Assembly: GCA_944390085.1 (NCBI GenBank)
Contig: CALXOT010000011.1
Span: 1-44,022, forward strand
Direction: 5' to 3'
DNA length: 44,022 nucleotides
Source of the DNA: an uncultured Succinivibrionaceae bacterium
GTDB lineage: Bacteria; Pseudomonadota; Gammaproteobacteria; Enterobacterales; Succinivibrionaceae
Shown: positions 34,546-44,022 of the stretch, one piece after another
How positions within the stretch are numbered: the stretch's first letter is position 1
Layout: every line of letters begins with the position of its first letter
Notes under the pieces: model-generated
What the model was told of the DNA's origin: nothing
Seen by the model: the letters and a program-made list of their open reading frames with translations, nothing else
The model's database searches: none
Program-made: the position numbers and the translations under genes

Positions 34546-35337
34546 ATGTCTGATCCCATCCTGTATGCCGCTGCCGGTACCGCCTTTACTTTTGCCATGA
34601 CCGCCCTCGGAGCTGCGGCGGTCTTCTTTGTGGGACGCGAGATTAAAGAAAGTTTTACCAAACTCTCCTTAGGCTTTGCTGCAGGGATCATGATCGCAGC
34701 TTCAGTCTGGTCTTTGCTGATCCCTGCCATGGAAGGAGCTCAGGCGCTGGGGCAGGCGCCAGTGCTGCCTGCAGCAGGAGGCTTTATACTCGGAGTTGGC
34801 TTCCTGATCCTGCTTGACAGCCTGCTGCCCCATCTGCACGTCGGGGCAACTACTCCCGAAGGGCCCCGCACGACACTCAAACGCGACACCTTGCTCTTTC
34901 TGGCCATCACCATCCACAATATCCCTGAAGGCATGGCGGTGGGGGTGGCCTGTGCTGCAGCCGGGGCTGCAGGCGGCAGCGATGGTTTGTCTGCCGCAAT
35001 GGCCCTGGCTCTGGGCATGGGTATACAGAATATTCCGGAAGGCACTGCGGTGACCCTGCCCCTGCTCTCAGCCGGCAAAAGCCGCCTTAAGGCCTTTGCC
35101 ATGGGCGCCTTTTCCGGCATTGTAGAGCCAGCAGCTGCCCTGCTCACGGTGGTCTTTGCCTCAAGCTTTAGTCCTTTGCTGCCCTGGCTTTTAGCCTTTG
35201 CTGCCGGAGCCATGCTCTACGTCGTTGTCGAGGAATTGATCCCGGAGGCACATCTGGGTGAACACTCCAACGCCGGCACCCTGTGTGTAATGGCGGGCTT
35301 TTTGCTGATGATGATCCTGGATACCGCCCTTGGCTGA
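34546..35337 (+). CDS. ZIP-family divalent metal transporter
   Basis: A 263-aa inner-membrane importer, probably for Zn2+ and related divalent ions. There are about eight hydrophobic helices. The two metal-binding helices carry the hallmarks TIHNIPEGMAVGV (helix IV) and GMGIQNIPEGTAV (helix V). A His-containing stretch, LPHLHVGATTPEGP, sits between helices III and IV. The length equals bacterial ZupT/GufA-like ZIPs (about 260 aa). A TGAGGA site lies about nine bases before the ATG at 34546. It is a single gene, 83 bp after the ATPase remnant. I do not assign the name zupT because the GufA branch looks at least as close. Confidence 0.9.
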   Translation: MSDPILYAAAGTAFTFAMTALGAAAVFFVGREIKESFTKLSLGFAAGIMIAASVWSLLIPAMEGAQALGQAPVLPAAGGFILGVGFLILLDSLLPHLHVGATTPEGPRTTLKRDTLLFLAITIHNIPEGMAVGVACAAAGAAGGSDGLSAAMALALGMGIQNIPEGTAVTLPLLSAGKSRLKAFAMGAFSGIVEPAAALLTVVFASSFSPLLPWLLAFAAGAMLYVVVEELIPEAHLGEHSNAGTLCVMAGFLLMMILDTALG

Positions 35338-36494
35338 TCTGCTGCTATTTAGCTCTGCAGCCAATAGTACTTACTGAATATCCGGCACAGGGCAGGCGCA
35401 AAATATGCCACTGTTGCAAACGCTCCCCCTGCCTGCCTTGATCGGAAGTCCCGTGGCACGCCAGTTTTCCACAACCGTCTGGACAGCTGCTGCTAAAAAA
35501 GATGTCTGCAGGCATAGCCTAATCTTTAGCCGCATCCTAAATAAAATTTAAGTTAAATCAATGTGAACAACTTCACAGTGTTAACACTCTCAATTTTCAT
35601 TTCTGAAATAAAGAGGCTGTCAAGCATAAAATTTAAAAAATTTCCCCCACCCTGCCGGCAGCCTGTGGGAAATTTTGTGGGATTAGTGCAAAACAGTGGG
35701 AAAATCGGGTTTTATATACAGCACCAACTTGTGGGAAACTATGCTAATCAAGTATTTTTCGCGGACACACTATAATTTATTTATTATTTTTCAACATATT
35801 AACTTAAAGTCCCGATCTTATGGGATTTTTCCCACAAGCCTGCCTTTTCCCGCAGCTACTGTAGCTGCACGTCCACTGCCCCGGCGGCTTTCAAAGCCAG
35901 AGGGTCTGCTGCATTTTTGGCTTATATATCGTAATAACTGCTATAAATCACCGTTTCAGCCTGATTTTTACTTTCTCCAGGCAGAGCCGGGATCCGTTTT
36001 TCACTTCTGAAAAAACAATAATCTATTTTTTAGAACCCTCATATGCTGCTGACGCTGTGGGAAAGTGGTGGAAAAACCTTTTGACTGCCGGGGGTTGCAG
36101 CTGTTGTAAAACTGTCAGCACAGCTGCAGAGTGTACGCTGTTGTCACCTGCAAAACCGCCACCTGCAGGTTCTGCACTTAAGCTCAGAGTATGGCCAAGC
36201 CTGAACCTACACCACAAGCTAGGGCAGAACTTGCACCTGAGAAGACCACAAATGCCCGCAGATTCCGCCCACAGTTTGTTCCATTAATTCTGCAGACAGG
36301 CCTGCAAAACCAGGAAAAAGCTGTAAAAGGCAAGAATACAGCCTGCTGGCAAAACAGACTGATCAAGGGCATGCGCTGCCTGAACAACAACTGCAGGCTT
36401 CAGCTAAAGATCAAAAACCCAGACTGTACATGCGCAAGGCTTCTGGCACAGGACTCTAACCAAGGTTCAGGTAAGAAAAGACGGAAAAAGCTAA
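35338..36494. other. 1.16-kb gene-poor region with AT-rich tracts
   Basis: No convincing gene. A 111-codon plus-strand ORF at 36191-36526 lacks a ribosome site and runs through the deaD terminator. The region carries a box cluster (35664-36064, listed separately), a DnaA-box-like TTTTCCACA at 35465-35473, and AT-rich tracts at 35530-35610 and 35750-35815. It lies between the ZIP gene (plus) and deaD (minus), two 3' ends, so promoters for them are not expected here. Confidence 0.5.
35664..36064. repeat. Cluster of TGTGGGAAA boxes
   Basis: The 9-mer TGTGGGAAA occurs at 35664-35672, 35730-35738 and 36056-36064. Its complement occurs at 35828-35836. One-mismatch forms are TGTGGGATT (35676-35684, two mismatches) and AGTGGGAAA (35695-35703). 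The box is close to the reverse complement of DnaA boxes (TGTGGATAA) but not identical. It may be a protein-binding array; the binder is unknown. Confidence 0.6.
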
Positions 36495-36524
36495 ATGCCG
36501 CCTGCCCAGAGGGGCAGACGGCAT
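36486..36524 (-). terminator. Rho-independent terminator of the deaD-like gene
   Basis: On the minus strand a 13-bp stem (ATGCCG and CTGCCC arms, 36495-36507 with 36512-36524, one G-U pair) with a 4-base loop is followed by TTAGCTTTTTCCG. It sits 16 bases beyond the deaD stop. Confidence 0.85.
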
Positions 36525-36539
36525 GAAGATCAGCTTAGA

Positions 36540-38660
36540 CTAAAAGCCATCGCGGCGGCGGATGCTGGCCGGGGCACCGAAGCTACGGCGGGTGGCCACT
36601 GCAGGTCCTGATCTGAAGTGCGGGCGGCGGGACTTGGGTTCGTCATAACCACGGCGCGGGGCTGAAAAATCAATGCCACGGCGTGCTCCACCCTTGGAGC
36701 CGAACTGATTCTGGCGGCGGGGATGATAATCCACGCTGTTGCCGTTCACATCGCCCGGCTCATGCCTGTACTCGCCCTCATCATTGGCATCCGGGGCAAA
36801 GTCAGGGGCGCGCAGCGGCTGATATTCCCCGCGCTGACGGCGCGGCGGTTCTGCCGTATATTCACGCAACTCCAGATTGCGGCCGCACACCCGCGCCACT
36901 GCCAGGATATGCTGCACCTCAGGCGGCATGCCGGCCGGCAGATCAACGGTGGAGAAAGTATCAAAGATGCAGATCTCACCGATGTACTTGCTCTCCATAT
37001 TAGCCTCATTGGCAATGGCACCAACAATCTGACCGGGCTTGACCCCGTCACGGCGACCGACTGCCAGACGGTAGCGCACCATCTTCATATCCGGGAAGTC
37101 ACGCAGCGGTGCCGGTTCTGCCGACGGCATGCGCCGCTCACGGCGGCGATCATCAAAGCCCTGATGTAAAGAAGGCTCTGGGGCGCTTTCATCAAGCAGC
37201 AATGAGGATCCGCGCTGAGCCATCTTGGCCAGGGCGGCGGCCAGGGTTTCAGGCTCCAGGCTGTCATCGGAAAGCAGATCGGATACTACTTCCACATATT
37301 CCTCAAGCCCACCGGCCTCAATGGTTTCCATGATCTGATTGCGGAAATTCTCCAGCCGGCGTTTGTTCACATCAGCAGCCGTCGGCATGCGCAAAGGCTC
37401 AATGCGCTGGCGGGTGATGCGCTCAATCTGCTTTAAGGCACGGCGCTCACGCGGGGAAACAAACAAAATTGCCTCACCGGTGCGTCCAGCGCGTCCGGTA
37501 CGGCCGATGCGATGAACATAGCTTTCGGCATCGTAGGGGATGTCGTAGTTAAAGACATGGGTGATGCGGTCAACATCCAGCCCGCGCGCAGCCACATCGG
37601 TGGCGATGATGATGTCCAGGCTGCCATTTTTCAGGCGCTCAATGATCTTCTCGCGCTGGCGCTGCGGAATATCACCGTGCAGTGCAGCGCAGGCCAGGCC
37701 TCGGCCTGACAGCTTGGTTGCCACATCCTCAGCATCAGTCTTGGTGCGCACAAAGACTAATACTGCATCGTAAGGCTCAACTTCCAGGATCCGGGTCATG
37801 GCATCGATCTTATGCACCCCGGACACCACCCAGTAGCGCTGATGCACGGTAGTGGCAGTGGTAGTGCGGCTTTCGATGCGCACTTCTTCAGGGGAAACCA
37901 GATGCTGATGGGCAATGCTGCGGATGGCCTCGGGCATGGTGGCTGAGAACAAGGCGGTCTGACGCTGCTGCGGCAGCTTACCTAAGATCCAGTTCACATC
38001 CTCAATAAAGCCCATGCGCAGCATCTCATCTGCCTCATCGAGCACCACAAAGGACACTGCGCTTAAGTTAAGCTTGCCGCGCTCAATCAAATCAATCAGC
38101 CGGCCCGGGGTACCGACTACCACTTGAGCCCCGTGGCGCAACGATCTGATCTGATTTTCATAGGAGGCGCCTCCGTAAATAGGAGCTACCCTGAAATCAT
38201 CGATATGCCGGGCAAAGCTCTGAAAGGATTCAGATACCTGCAAGGCAAGTTCCCGGGTCGGTTCCAACACTAAGGCCTTTAAGGATCTGTCAGCACCATC
38301 TATCCTGGACAATATAGGTAGGGCAAAGGCGGCAGTCTTGCCGGTACCGGTCTGTGCCTGTCCGATTAAATCACAACCGGAGAGCACCAGCGGGATAGCC
38401 CGTTCCTGGATCGGGGTTGGGCTTTCAAAGCCCAGATCGGAAACTGCCTGCAATACCGGCTCAGACAGCCCTAAAGAAGCAAAACTGACTAAGGGACGCT
38501 CGCTGTCAGGATTATCTGACTCTGCTAAATCCTGCTCTGGCTGACTTACAGCCTCAGCACTATCCTGTATTTCCTGCAGCAGCTTGCTTTCCTCTGCCCC
38601 TGTGGTCTGCAGCAGGCCGTCTGTGCCCACTCCCATCTCAGTCTCTTTGAAATCTGACAT
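36540..38660 (-). CDS. deaD: DEAD-box ATP-dependent RNA helicase, DeaD/CsdA type
   Basis: A 706-aa RNA helicase for ribosome assembly and mRNA turnover, classically cold-induced. An acidic N-terminal extension (about 1-55) precedes the Q motif FASLGLSEPVLQAVSDLGF and SPTPIQERAIP. Then come AQTGTGKT, PTRELA, DEAD in VVLDEADEMLRMGF, SAT, ARGLDVDRITHV and HRIGRTGRAGRTG. A DbpA-like RNA-binding domain lies at about 535-610 (VRYRLAVGRRDGVKPGQIVG, ANEANMESKYIG), and the tail is rich in Arg/Gly/Pro. This layout and length separate it from RhlB/RhlE/SrmB. GGAG lies about eleven bases before the ATG at 38660. A 660-bp divergent region separates it from leuA, so a long 5' UTR is possible, as in other cold-shock helicases. 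Confidence 0.92.
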   Translation of the reverse strand: MSDFKETEMGVGTDGLLQTTGAEESKLLQEIQDSAEAVSQPEQDLAESDNPDSERPLVSFASLGLSEPVLQAVSDLGFESPTPIQERAIPLVLSGCDLIGQAQTGTGKTAAFALPILSRIDGADRSLKALVLEPTRELALQVSESFQSFARHIDDFRVAPIYGGASYENQIRSLRHGAQVVVGTPGRLIDLIERGKLNLSAVSFVVLDEADEMLRMGFIEDVNWILGKLPQQRQTALFSATMPEAIRSIAHQHLVSPEEVRIESRTTTATTVHQRYWVVSGVHKIDAMTRILEVEPYDAVLVFVRTKTDAEDVATKLSGRGLACAALHGDIPQRQREKIIERLKNGSLDIIIATDVAARGLDVDRITHVFNYDIPYDAESYVHRIGRTGRAGRTGEAILFVSPRERRALKQIERITRQRIEPLRMPTAADVNKRRLENFRNQIMETIEAGGLEEYVEVVSDLLSDDSLEPETLAAALAKMAQRGSSLLLDESAPEPSLHQGFDDRRRERRMPSAEPAPLRDFPDMKMVRYRLAVGRRDGVKPGQIVGAIANEANMESKYIGEICIFDTFSTVDLPAGMPPEVQHILAVARVCGRNLELREYTAEPPRRQRGEYQPLRAPDFAPDANDEGEYRHEPGDVNGNSVDYHPRRQNQFGSKGGARRGIDFSAPRRGYDEPKSRRPHFRSGPAVATRRSFGAPASIRRRDGF

Positions 38661-39077
38661 TAGCTAAATTGCTCCATTGCTTGATATTTGTGTAATTTAT
38701 TTAGAAAGCCAACCACAATCTTATGCTTTACGGTTTCAGGCTCCTGATCCTGCAGGAGAACCGTAGTAATTGACTTGCCAGGGCTCGCGTGATTTTAAGT
38801 TAAGATGCCGCGGCCTGACTGCCGCTCCCCTCATATCCCTCACTCCCGCCAACTGATGCCAATTACCCGCACACCAGCTCAGCCCGTCTCCAAATGCGGG
38901 CTTATTATAACGAAAGGCTGTTTCAATTTAACAGATAATTCACAGATTTTTTGCCAGGATTCTTTTAGTTAACAAATCATTATCCAAACTACATCCAGTC
39001 GGCATTTGACTGAATAAGACACCTTAATAAGCGTGCCCCCTGATATCCTGCAACAAAGCAGCGCCACGGCTCAGTAT
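38661..39077. promoter_or_regulatory. Upstream region of deaD (possible long leader)
   Basis: These 417 bases contain no gene with a ribosome site. They must hold the deaD promoter on the minus strand. I see no canonical boxes that I would commit to, and no strong hairpin. Confidence 0.35.
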
Positions 39078-39238
39078 TTTTGCAAAACCAGGCTGTTTTG
39101 CAAAACTTAAGTTTTGCAAACAAGAGTCATTTTGCAAAGAAAATCACGCACCATTTTATTGCAAACAATACATATTTTTAAACTTAATTTCCTTATATAT
39201 CAACAAACGAACTTCATTTATAGTGTTTATTTGCAAAA
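39078..39238. promoter_or_regulatory. Array of TTTTGCAAAA palindromes upstream of leuA
   Basis: The perfect palindrome TTTTGCAAAA occurs at 39078-39087 and 39096-39105. Near copies are at 39112-39121 (last base C), 39130-39139 (last base G), 39157-39166 (TATTGCAAAC) and 39229-39238 (ATTTGCAAAA). The first four are 16-18 bases centre to centre, roughly one and a half turns. The last touches the -35 box of the leu promoter. This looks like a multi-site operator for a dimeric regulator, perhaps a leucine-responsive one. Confidence 0.6.
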
Positions 39239-39243
39239 AGTGA

Positions 39244-39272
39244 TTGACGTGCGTTTTTTGTGGTTTTAGGAT
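39244..39272 (+). promoter_or_regulatory. Sigma70-like promoter of the leu operon
   Basis: TTGACG (39244-39249), a 17-base spacer and TAGGAT (39267-39272), 50 bases before the leuA ATG. The resulting leader would be about 42 bases, too short for a Leu-codon attenuator. Confidence 0.6.
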
Positions 39273-39321
39273 TCATCCATTCTTACAAATTTAACGTTTT
39301 CTGCAAATTGGGAGAAATGTT

Positions 39322-40896
39322 ATGTCAATGCTTAAAGATGACAAGCAGGTGATCATTTTCGACACTACCTTACGCGACGGTGAGCAGGCTCTGCCCAGCT
39401 CCCTGTCTGTAAAGCAGAAGCTGCAGATAGCCCTGTGCCTAGAACAGCTTGGTGTCGATATCATTGAAGCCGGCTTCCCCATTTCCTCTCCCGGTGACTT
39501 TGAGGCGGTGCGTACCATTGGCCGGGAAGTGAAAAACTCGGTGATCTGTGGTCTGTCGCGCTGCGTGGAAAAAGACATTGATGCAGTGGCAGAATCCTTA
39601 AAGGATGTCACTGATCATTACCGTATTCACACCTTTATTGCCACCTCGGACATCCACGTGCAGGACAAGCTTAAAAAGAGCTTTGACGATATTGTGGAAA
39701 TGGCAGTAAGAAGCGTGCGGCATGCGCGCAATTACTGCGATGATGTGGAATTTTCCTGCGAGGATGCTGGCCGTACCCCGATTGATCATCTCTGCCGCAT
39801 GGTCGAAAGCGCCATTGCAGCCGGGGCCACCACTATTAATATCCCAGACACCGTAGGCTATACCCTGCCCTACGAATTTGGCGGCATCATTGAAACCCTG
39901 TTCAACCGGGTGCCCAATATCGATAAAGCAGTGATTTCTGTGCACTGCCACAATGATCTGGGCATGGCTACCGCCAACTCCGTGACCGCACTGCAGCATG
40001 GTGCCAGGCAGATTGAGTGCGCCGTAAACGGCCTGGGTGAACGCGCCGGTAACTGCGCGCTGGAAGAGGTAGCGATGATCATCAGAACCCGCAGCTCATA
40101 CCTAAACGGCCTGTACACCAACGTTGTGGCTGAAAATATCGCCCGCGCCAGCCAGATGGTGGCCGGTATCTGCGGCGAACCGGTACCGCCGCACAAGGCT
40201 ATTGTAGGCGCCAATGCCTTCGCCCACAGCTCTGGCATCCATCAGGACGGCGTACTCAAGAACCGCAGCACCTACGAGATCATCACCCCGGAGTCCATCG
40301 GCATTAAGGAAAACAATCTGCACATGACCGCCCGCTCCGGCCGTCATATGATCAAGGCCTGCCTCGATAAGCTCGGTTACAAGGAAGGCACTTACGACTT
40401 AAATGAGATCTACCAGCGCTTCTTAAGCCTGGCTGACAAGAAAGGACAGGTCTTTGACTATGATCTCGAAGCCTTGTTGTTCTTCTCCAATAGCGAGGAA
40501 GAAGAGACACAGTTCACCCTGGAAAAGATGAATGTGCTCTCAGGCGGCAAGGATCTGATCCCCACTGCCAGTGTGGCCATTAAGATCGGCAAACGCACCA
40601 AGGTAGAATCTGGCACCGGCAACGGCCCGGTGGATGCGGTATTTAACTGCATCACCCGCCTGACCGGCATTCGCTGCGAACTGACCAAATACAATATCAC
40701 TGCCAAGGGCAGCGGTATGAATGCCCAGGGTCAGGTAGATGTGGATGTGATGTACAACGGCCGCCAGTACCATGGCAAGGGGCTGTCCACTGACGTGATT
40801 GAAGCCTCAGCCCTGGCCTTGATCCACGCCTGCAACAGCATTTACCGCGCCCAGATCATCGAACAGGAAAAGAAAGAAGAACAGGAGACCAAATAG
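39322..40896 (+). CDS. leuA: 2-isopropylmalate synthase
   Basis: A 524-aa enzyme that condenses 2-oxoisovalerate with acetyl-CoA, the first committed step of leucine synthesis. The catalytic TIM barrel starts with [17 protein letters not shown]. It carries the metal/substrate motifs SCEDAGRT, the metal-ligand [26 protein letters not shown] and [12 protein letters not shown]. The C-terminal regulatory domain (about 390-505) binds leucine for feedback inhibition in the family. GGGAG precedes the ATG at 39322. The final 15 residues are a charged Glu/Lys tail. First gene of leuABCD; three bases separate it from leuB. Confidence 0.97.
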   Translation: MSMLKDDKQVIIFDTTLRDGEQALPSSLSVKQKLQIALCLEQLGVDIIEAGFPISSPGDFEAVRTIGREVKNSVICGLSRCVEKDIDAVAESLKDVTDHYRIHTFIATSDIHVQDKLKKSFDDIVEMAVRSVRHARNYCDDVEFSCEDAGRTPIDHLCRMVESAIAAGATTINIPDTVGYTLPYEFGGIIETLFNRVPNIDKAVISVHCHNDLGMATANSVTALQHGARQIECAVNGLGERAGNCALEEVAMIIRTRSSYLNGLYTNVVAENIARASQMVAGICGEPVPPHKAIVGANAFAHSSGIHQDGVLKNRSTYEIITPESIGIKENNLHMTARSGRHMIKACLDKLGYKEGTYDLNEIYQRFLSLADKKGQVFDYDLEALLFFSNSEEEETQFTLEKMNVLSGGKDLIPTASVAIKIGKRTKVESGTGNGPVDAVFNCITRLTGIRCELTKYNITAKGSGMNAQGQVDVDVMYNGRQYHGKGLSTDVIEASALALIHACNSIYRAQIIEQEKKEEQETK

Positions 40897-41991
<1,095 letters not shown>

Positions 41992-42049
41992 GGCCAGCTC
42001 CAGGTTCAAGCAAAGTAAAATTAAAAGTAAGCCAAAGAAGTAAGCAAAA

Positions 42050-43453
42050 ATGGGCAAAACTTTATATGAAAAGGTATACGACGCCCACGTCGTATTTCAA
42101 AAGGAAGGCGAACTGCCTACCATTTATATCGACCGTCATCTAGTGCATGAAGTCACCAGCCCCCAGGCATTTGCCGGCATTGAGGCTGCCGGGCGCAAAT
42201 TACGCCGTCCGGATCTGACTCTGGCCACCATGGATCATGACATTTCCACCAAAAGCCTAGACTTAGCTGCCTGCAGCCCGATGGCACAGGAACAGATTAA
42301 GACCCTGATAGACAATACCCAAAAATTCGGGGTAACCCTGTTTGGCCTTGGTCACGACAATCAGGGCATCGTGCATATTGTAGGGCCGCAAACCGGCTTT
42401 ACCTTGCCTGGCACCACCTTGGTCTGCGGTGACTCCCATACCGCCACCCACGGTGCTTTTGGTGCGCTGGCCTTTGGTATCGGCACCTCACAGGTAGAAC
42501 ACGTCATGGCTACGCAGACCTTAAAGCAAGGCAAGCTCAAGACTATGAAGATCGAGTGCACCGGCCGCCTTGGCAAGGGGGTATATGCCAAAGATCTGAT
42601 CCTGGCCATCATCGGCAAGCTCACTACTGCAGGTGGCACCGGTTACGCTGTGGAATTTTGCGGTGAGGCGGTGGAAAACCTGTCCATGGAAGGACGCATG
42701 ACCCTGTCGAACATGGCCATTGAATTTGGCGCCCCGGTGGGCATGATTGCTCCGGATGAGGTTACCTTTACCTATATCAAGGACCGGCTCTATGCCCCTA
42801 AGGGTGAAGATTTTGCTAAGGCGGTGGCCTACTGGCGCACCTTAAAGTCAGATCCGGATGCTCATTTTGATAAGGTGATCACCATTGATGCCTCCGCCCT
42901 GGAACCGCAGCTTACCTGGGGTACTAATCCCGGGCAGGAATGTGCCATCAGCGGCACGGTACCGGCTCCTGAGGATTACAGCGATCCGGTAGTGCGCAAG
43001 TCCTGCGCCGATGCCCTGGCCTATATTGACTTAAAGCCCGGGCAGAAACTTGCCGGCACCCCGGTTGATCTGGTCTTTATCGGCTCCTGCACCAACGGGC
43101 GCATTGAAGACTTCCGCGCCGCTGCTGCCGTACTCAAGGGGCGCAAGGTGGCGCCTGGGATCACGGCGCTGGCCGTTCCGGGCTCGATGTGGGTCAAGCA
43201 GCAGGCAGAGCGTGAAGGCCTCGATCAGATCTTCAAGGACGCCGGCTTTGAATGGCGCCTGCCGGGTTGCTCAATGTGCCTGGCCATGAATGATGATCGG
43301 GCACCTGCCGGCAAGCGTGTAGCCTCCACTTCAAACCGTAACTTCGTCGGCCGTCAGGGCAAGGGTGCGCGTACCCACTTAATGAGCCCGGCCTCAGCTG
43401 CAGCTTGTGCGGTAAGCGGCAAGCTGTGCGATGTCAGGGAATTCTTAGCTTAA
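42050..43453 (+). CDS. leuC: 3-isopropylmalate dehydratase, large subunit
   Basis: A 467-aa iron-sulfur subunit that, with LeuD, isomerises 2- to 3-isopropylmalate. Conserved parts: [12 protein letters not shown] at the N-terminus, [48 protein letters not shown], and the cluster cysteines in [15 protein letters not shown] and [28 protein letters not shown] lies near the end. The length equals E. coli LeuC (466 aa). It starts 58 bases after leuB, and leuD follows after 14 bases. Confidence 0.97.
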   Translation: MGKTLYEKVYDAHVVFQKEGELPTIYIDRHLVHEVTSPQAFAGIEAAGRKLRRPDLTLATMDHDISTKSLDLAACSPMAQEQIKTLIDNTQKFGVTLFGLGHDNQGIVHIVGPQTGFTLPGTTLVCGDSHTATHGAFGALAFGIGTSQVEHVMATQTLKQGKLKTMKIECTGRLGKGVYAKDLILAIIGKLTTAGGTGYAVEFCGEAVENLSMEGRMTLSNMAIEFGAPVGMIAPDEVTFTYIKDRLYAPKGEDFAKAVAYWRTLKSDPDAHFDKVITIDASALEPQLTWGTNPGQECAISGTVPAPEDYSDPVVRKSCADALAYIDLKPGQKLAGTPVDLVFIGSCTNGRIEDFRAAAAVLKGRKVAPGITALAVPGSMWVKQQAEREGLDQIFKDAGFEWRLPGCSMCLAMNDDRAPAGKRVASTSNRNFVGRQGKGARTHLMSPASAAACAVSGKLCDVREFLA

Positions 43454-43467
43454 GGAGAGGCAGGAAA

Positions 43468-44022
43468 ATGCAGAAATTTACTGTACATGAAGGCGTGGCA
43501 GTACCGCTTGATTCTGCCAATATCGACACCGATCAGATAATCCCCAAGCAGTTTTTGCTGGCAGTAAGCCGCAAAGGCTTTGGAGTGCACCTGTTCCATG
43601 ACTGGCGCTACTTAGACGATGCTGAAACCAAGCCCAATCCTGAGTTTAATTTAAACAAAAAGGAGTATGCCGGGGCCACCATCCTGGTGGCACGCGATAA
43701 TTTTGGCAATGGCTCCTCCCGTGAGCATGCCCCCTGGGCACTGACCGATTACGGCTTTCGTGCCGTAATTGCTCCCAGCTTTGCCAATATCTTCAATAAC
43801 AATGCCCTTGGCAACGGGCTTTTGACCGTAAAGCTTACTGAAGATGAAGTCGATCAGATATTCAAGGTCTTAACTGCAAAGCCCGGCACTAAGATCAAGG
43901 TCTCGCTTGAAGATATGACGGTTGACTGTGACAACCTGCACTTTAGCTTCAGCCTTGATCCCTTTATCCGCCATTGCCTGTTAAATGGCCTGGATAATAT
44001 CGCCCTGACCCTGGAGCACGAG
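43468..44022 (+). CDS. leuD: 3-isopropylmalate dehydratase, small subunit (partial, runs off window end)
   Basis: The ATG at 43468 has AGGAGAGGCAGG just upstream. The 185 codons visible stay open to the last base. The protein begins [20 protein letters not shown], then [10 protein letters not shown], and has the swivelling-domain motif [15 protein letters not shown] followed by FGAVIA-like [14 protein letters not shown]. coli LeuD has 201 residues, so about 15 residues are missing beyond the window. With LeuC it forms the isomerase of leucine synthesis. Confidence 0.96.
   Translation, partial: MQKFTVHEGVAVPLDSANIDTDQIIPKQFLLAVSRKGFGVHLFHDWRYLDDAETKPNPEFNLNKKEYAGATILVARDNFGNGSSREHAPWALTDYGFRAVIAPSFANIFNNNALGNGLLTVKLTEDEVDQIFKVLTAKPGTKIKVSLEDMTVDCDNLHFSFSLDPFIRHCLLNGLDNIALTLEHE

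Noticed and set aside
35338..36494. Calling this region oriC
   Set aside because: The boxes are TGTGGGAAA rather than DnaA consensus, and no dnaA, dnaN, mnmG or other origin-linked gene is near. Kept only as a finding.
36191..36526. 111-codon plus-strand ORF
   Set aside because: No ribosome site, no family features, and it runs through the deaD terminator hairpin.
39273..39321. Leucine attenuator leader peptide before leuA
   Set aside because: The leader is about 42 bases, without a run of Leu codons and without terminator hairpins.

Overview
The window comes from a gammaproteobacterium. The best guess is an anaerobe of the Aeromonadales/Succinivibrionaceae type. This is inferred from the Gram-negative gene set (PssA of the PLD superfamily, oligopeptidase A, RNase II, a two-partner secretion pair, a periplasmic BOF protein), a leuABCD operon in proteobacterial order, and moderate-GC coding sequence with strong AGGAGG-type ribosome binding sites. 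The genus is not proven by anything here.

Layout from left to right. 1-125: the right part of a dispersed repeat. 350-5528: a chemoreceptor with a coupled 27-codon membrane micro-ORF, a BOF protein, a LysR regulator and an MFS transporter. 5763-8149: an Fbh1-like SF1 helicase and a small metallophosphoesterase. 8564-10051: an AT-rich, probably imported AlbA_2/ATP-binding regulator that runs head-on into an AsmA-like gene. 10024-19928, minus strand: recG-asmA, an MdtG-like exporter, and the pepP-pssA pair. 20312-22387: prlC. 22753-22975: second repeat copy. 23058-28684, minus strand: a two-partner secretion locus (TpsB transporter, TpsA adhesin) with three small ORFs that have their own ribosome binding sites, preceded by a long AT-rich control region. 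29520-32872: rnb and an Fsr-like MFS gene. 33241-33462: third repeat copy, next to a decayed DUF234-type ATPase gene. 34546-35337: a ZIP metal transporter. 35338-36494: a gene-poor region with a cluster of TGTGGGAAA boxes. 36540-38660: a DeaD-type RNA helicase. 39322-44022: leuA-leuB-leuC-leuD (leuD runs off the window) behind a sigma70-like promoter and a cluster of TTTTGCAAAA palindromes.

The most interesting item is the 222-223 bp repeat. Its three copies are about 95-99% identical and share a fixed right end (a hairpin with a GTAA loop, then TAGTTCAT). Both visible left ends abut TTTAAC. This architecture matches non-autonomous IS200/IS605-type (TnpA/TnpB) elements, and the right half folds into three consecutive hairpins like an omega/reRNA scaffold. 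No tnpA or tnpB lies in the window. Second-tier items are the small ORFs in the tps locus, the palindrome array before leuA and the TGTGGGAAA cluster. No rRNA, tRNA or CRISPR array was seen.
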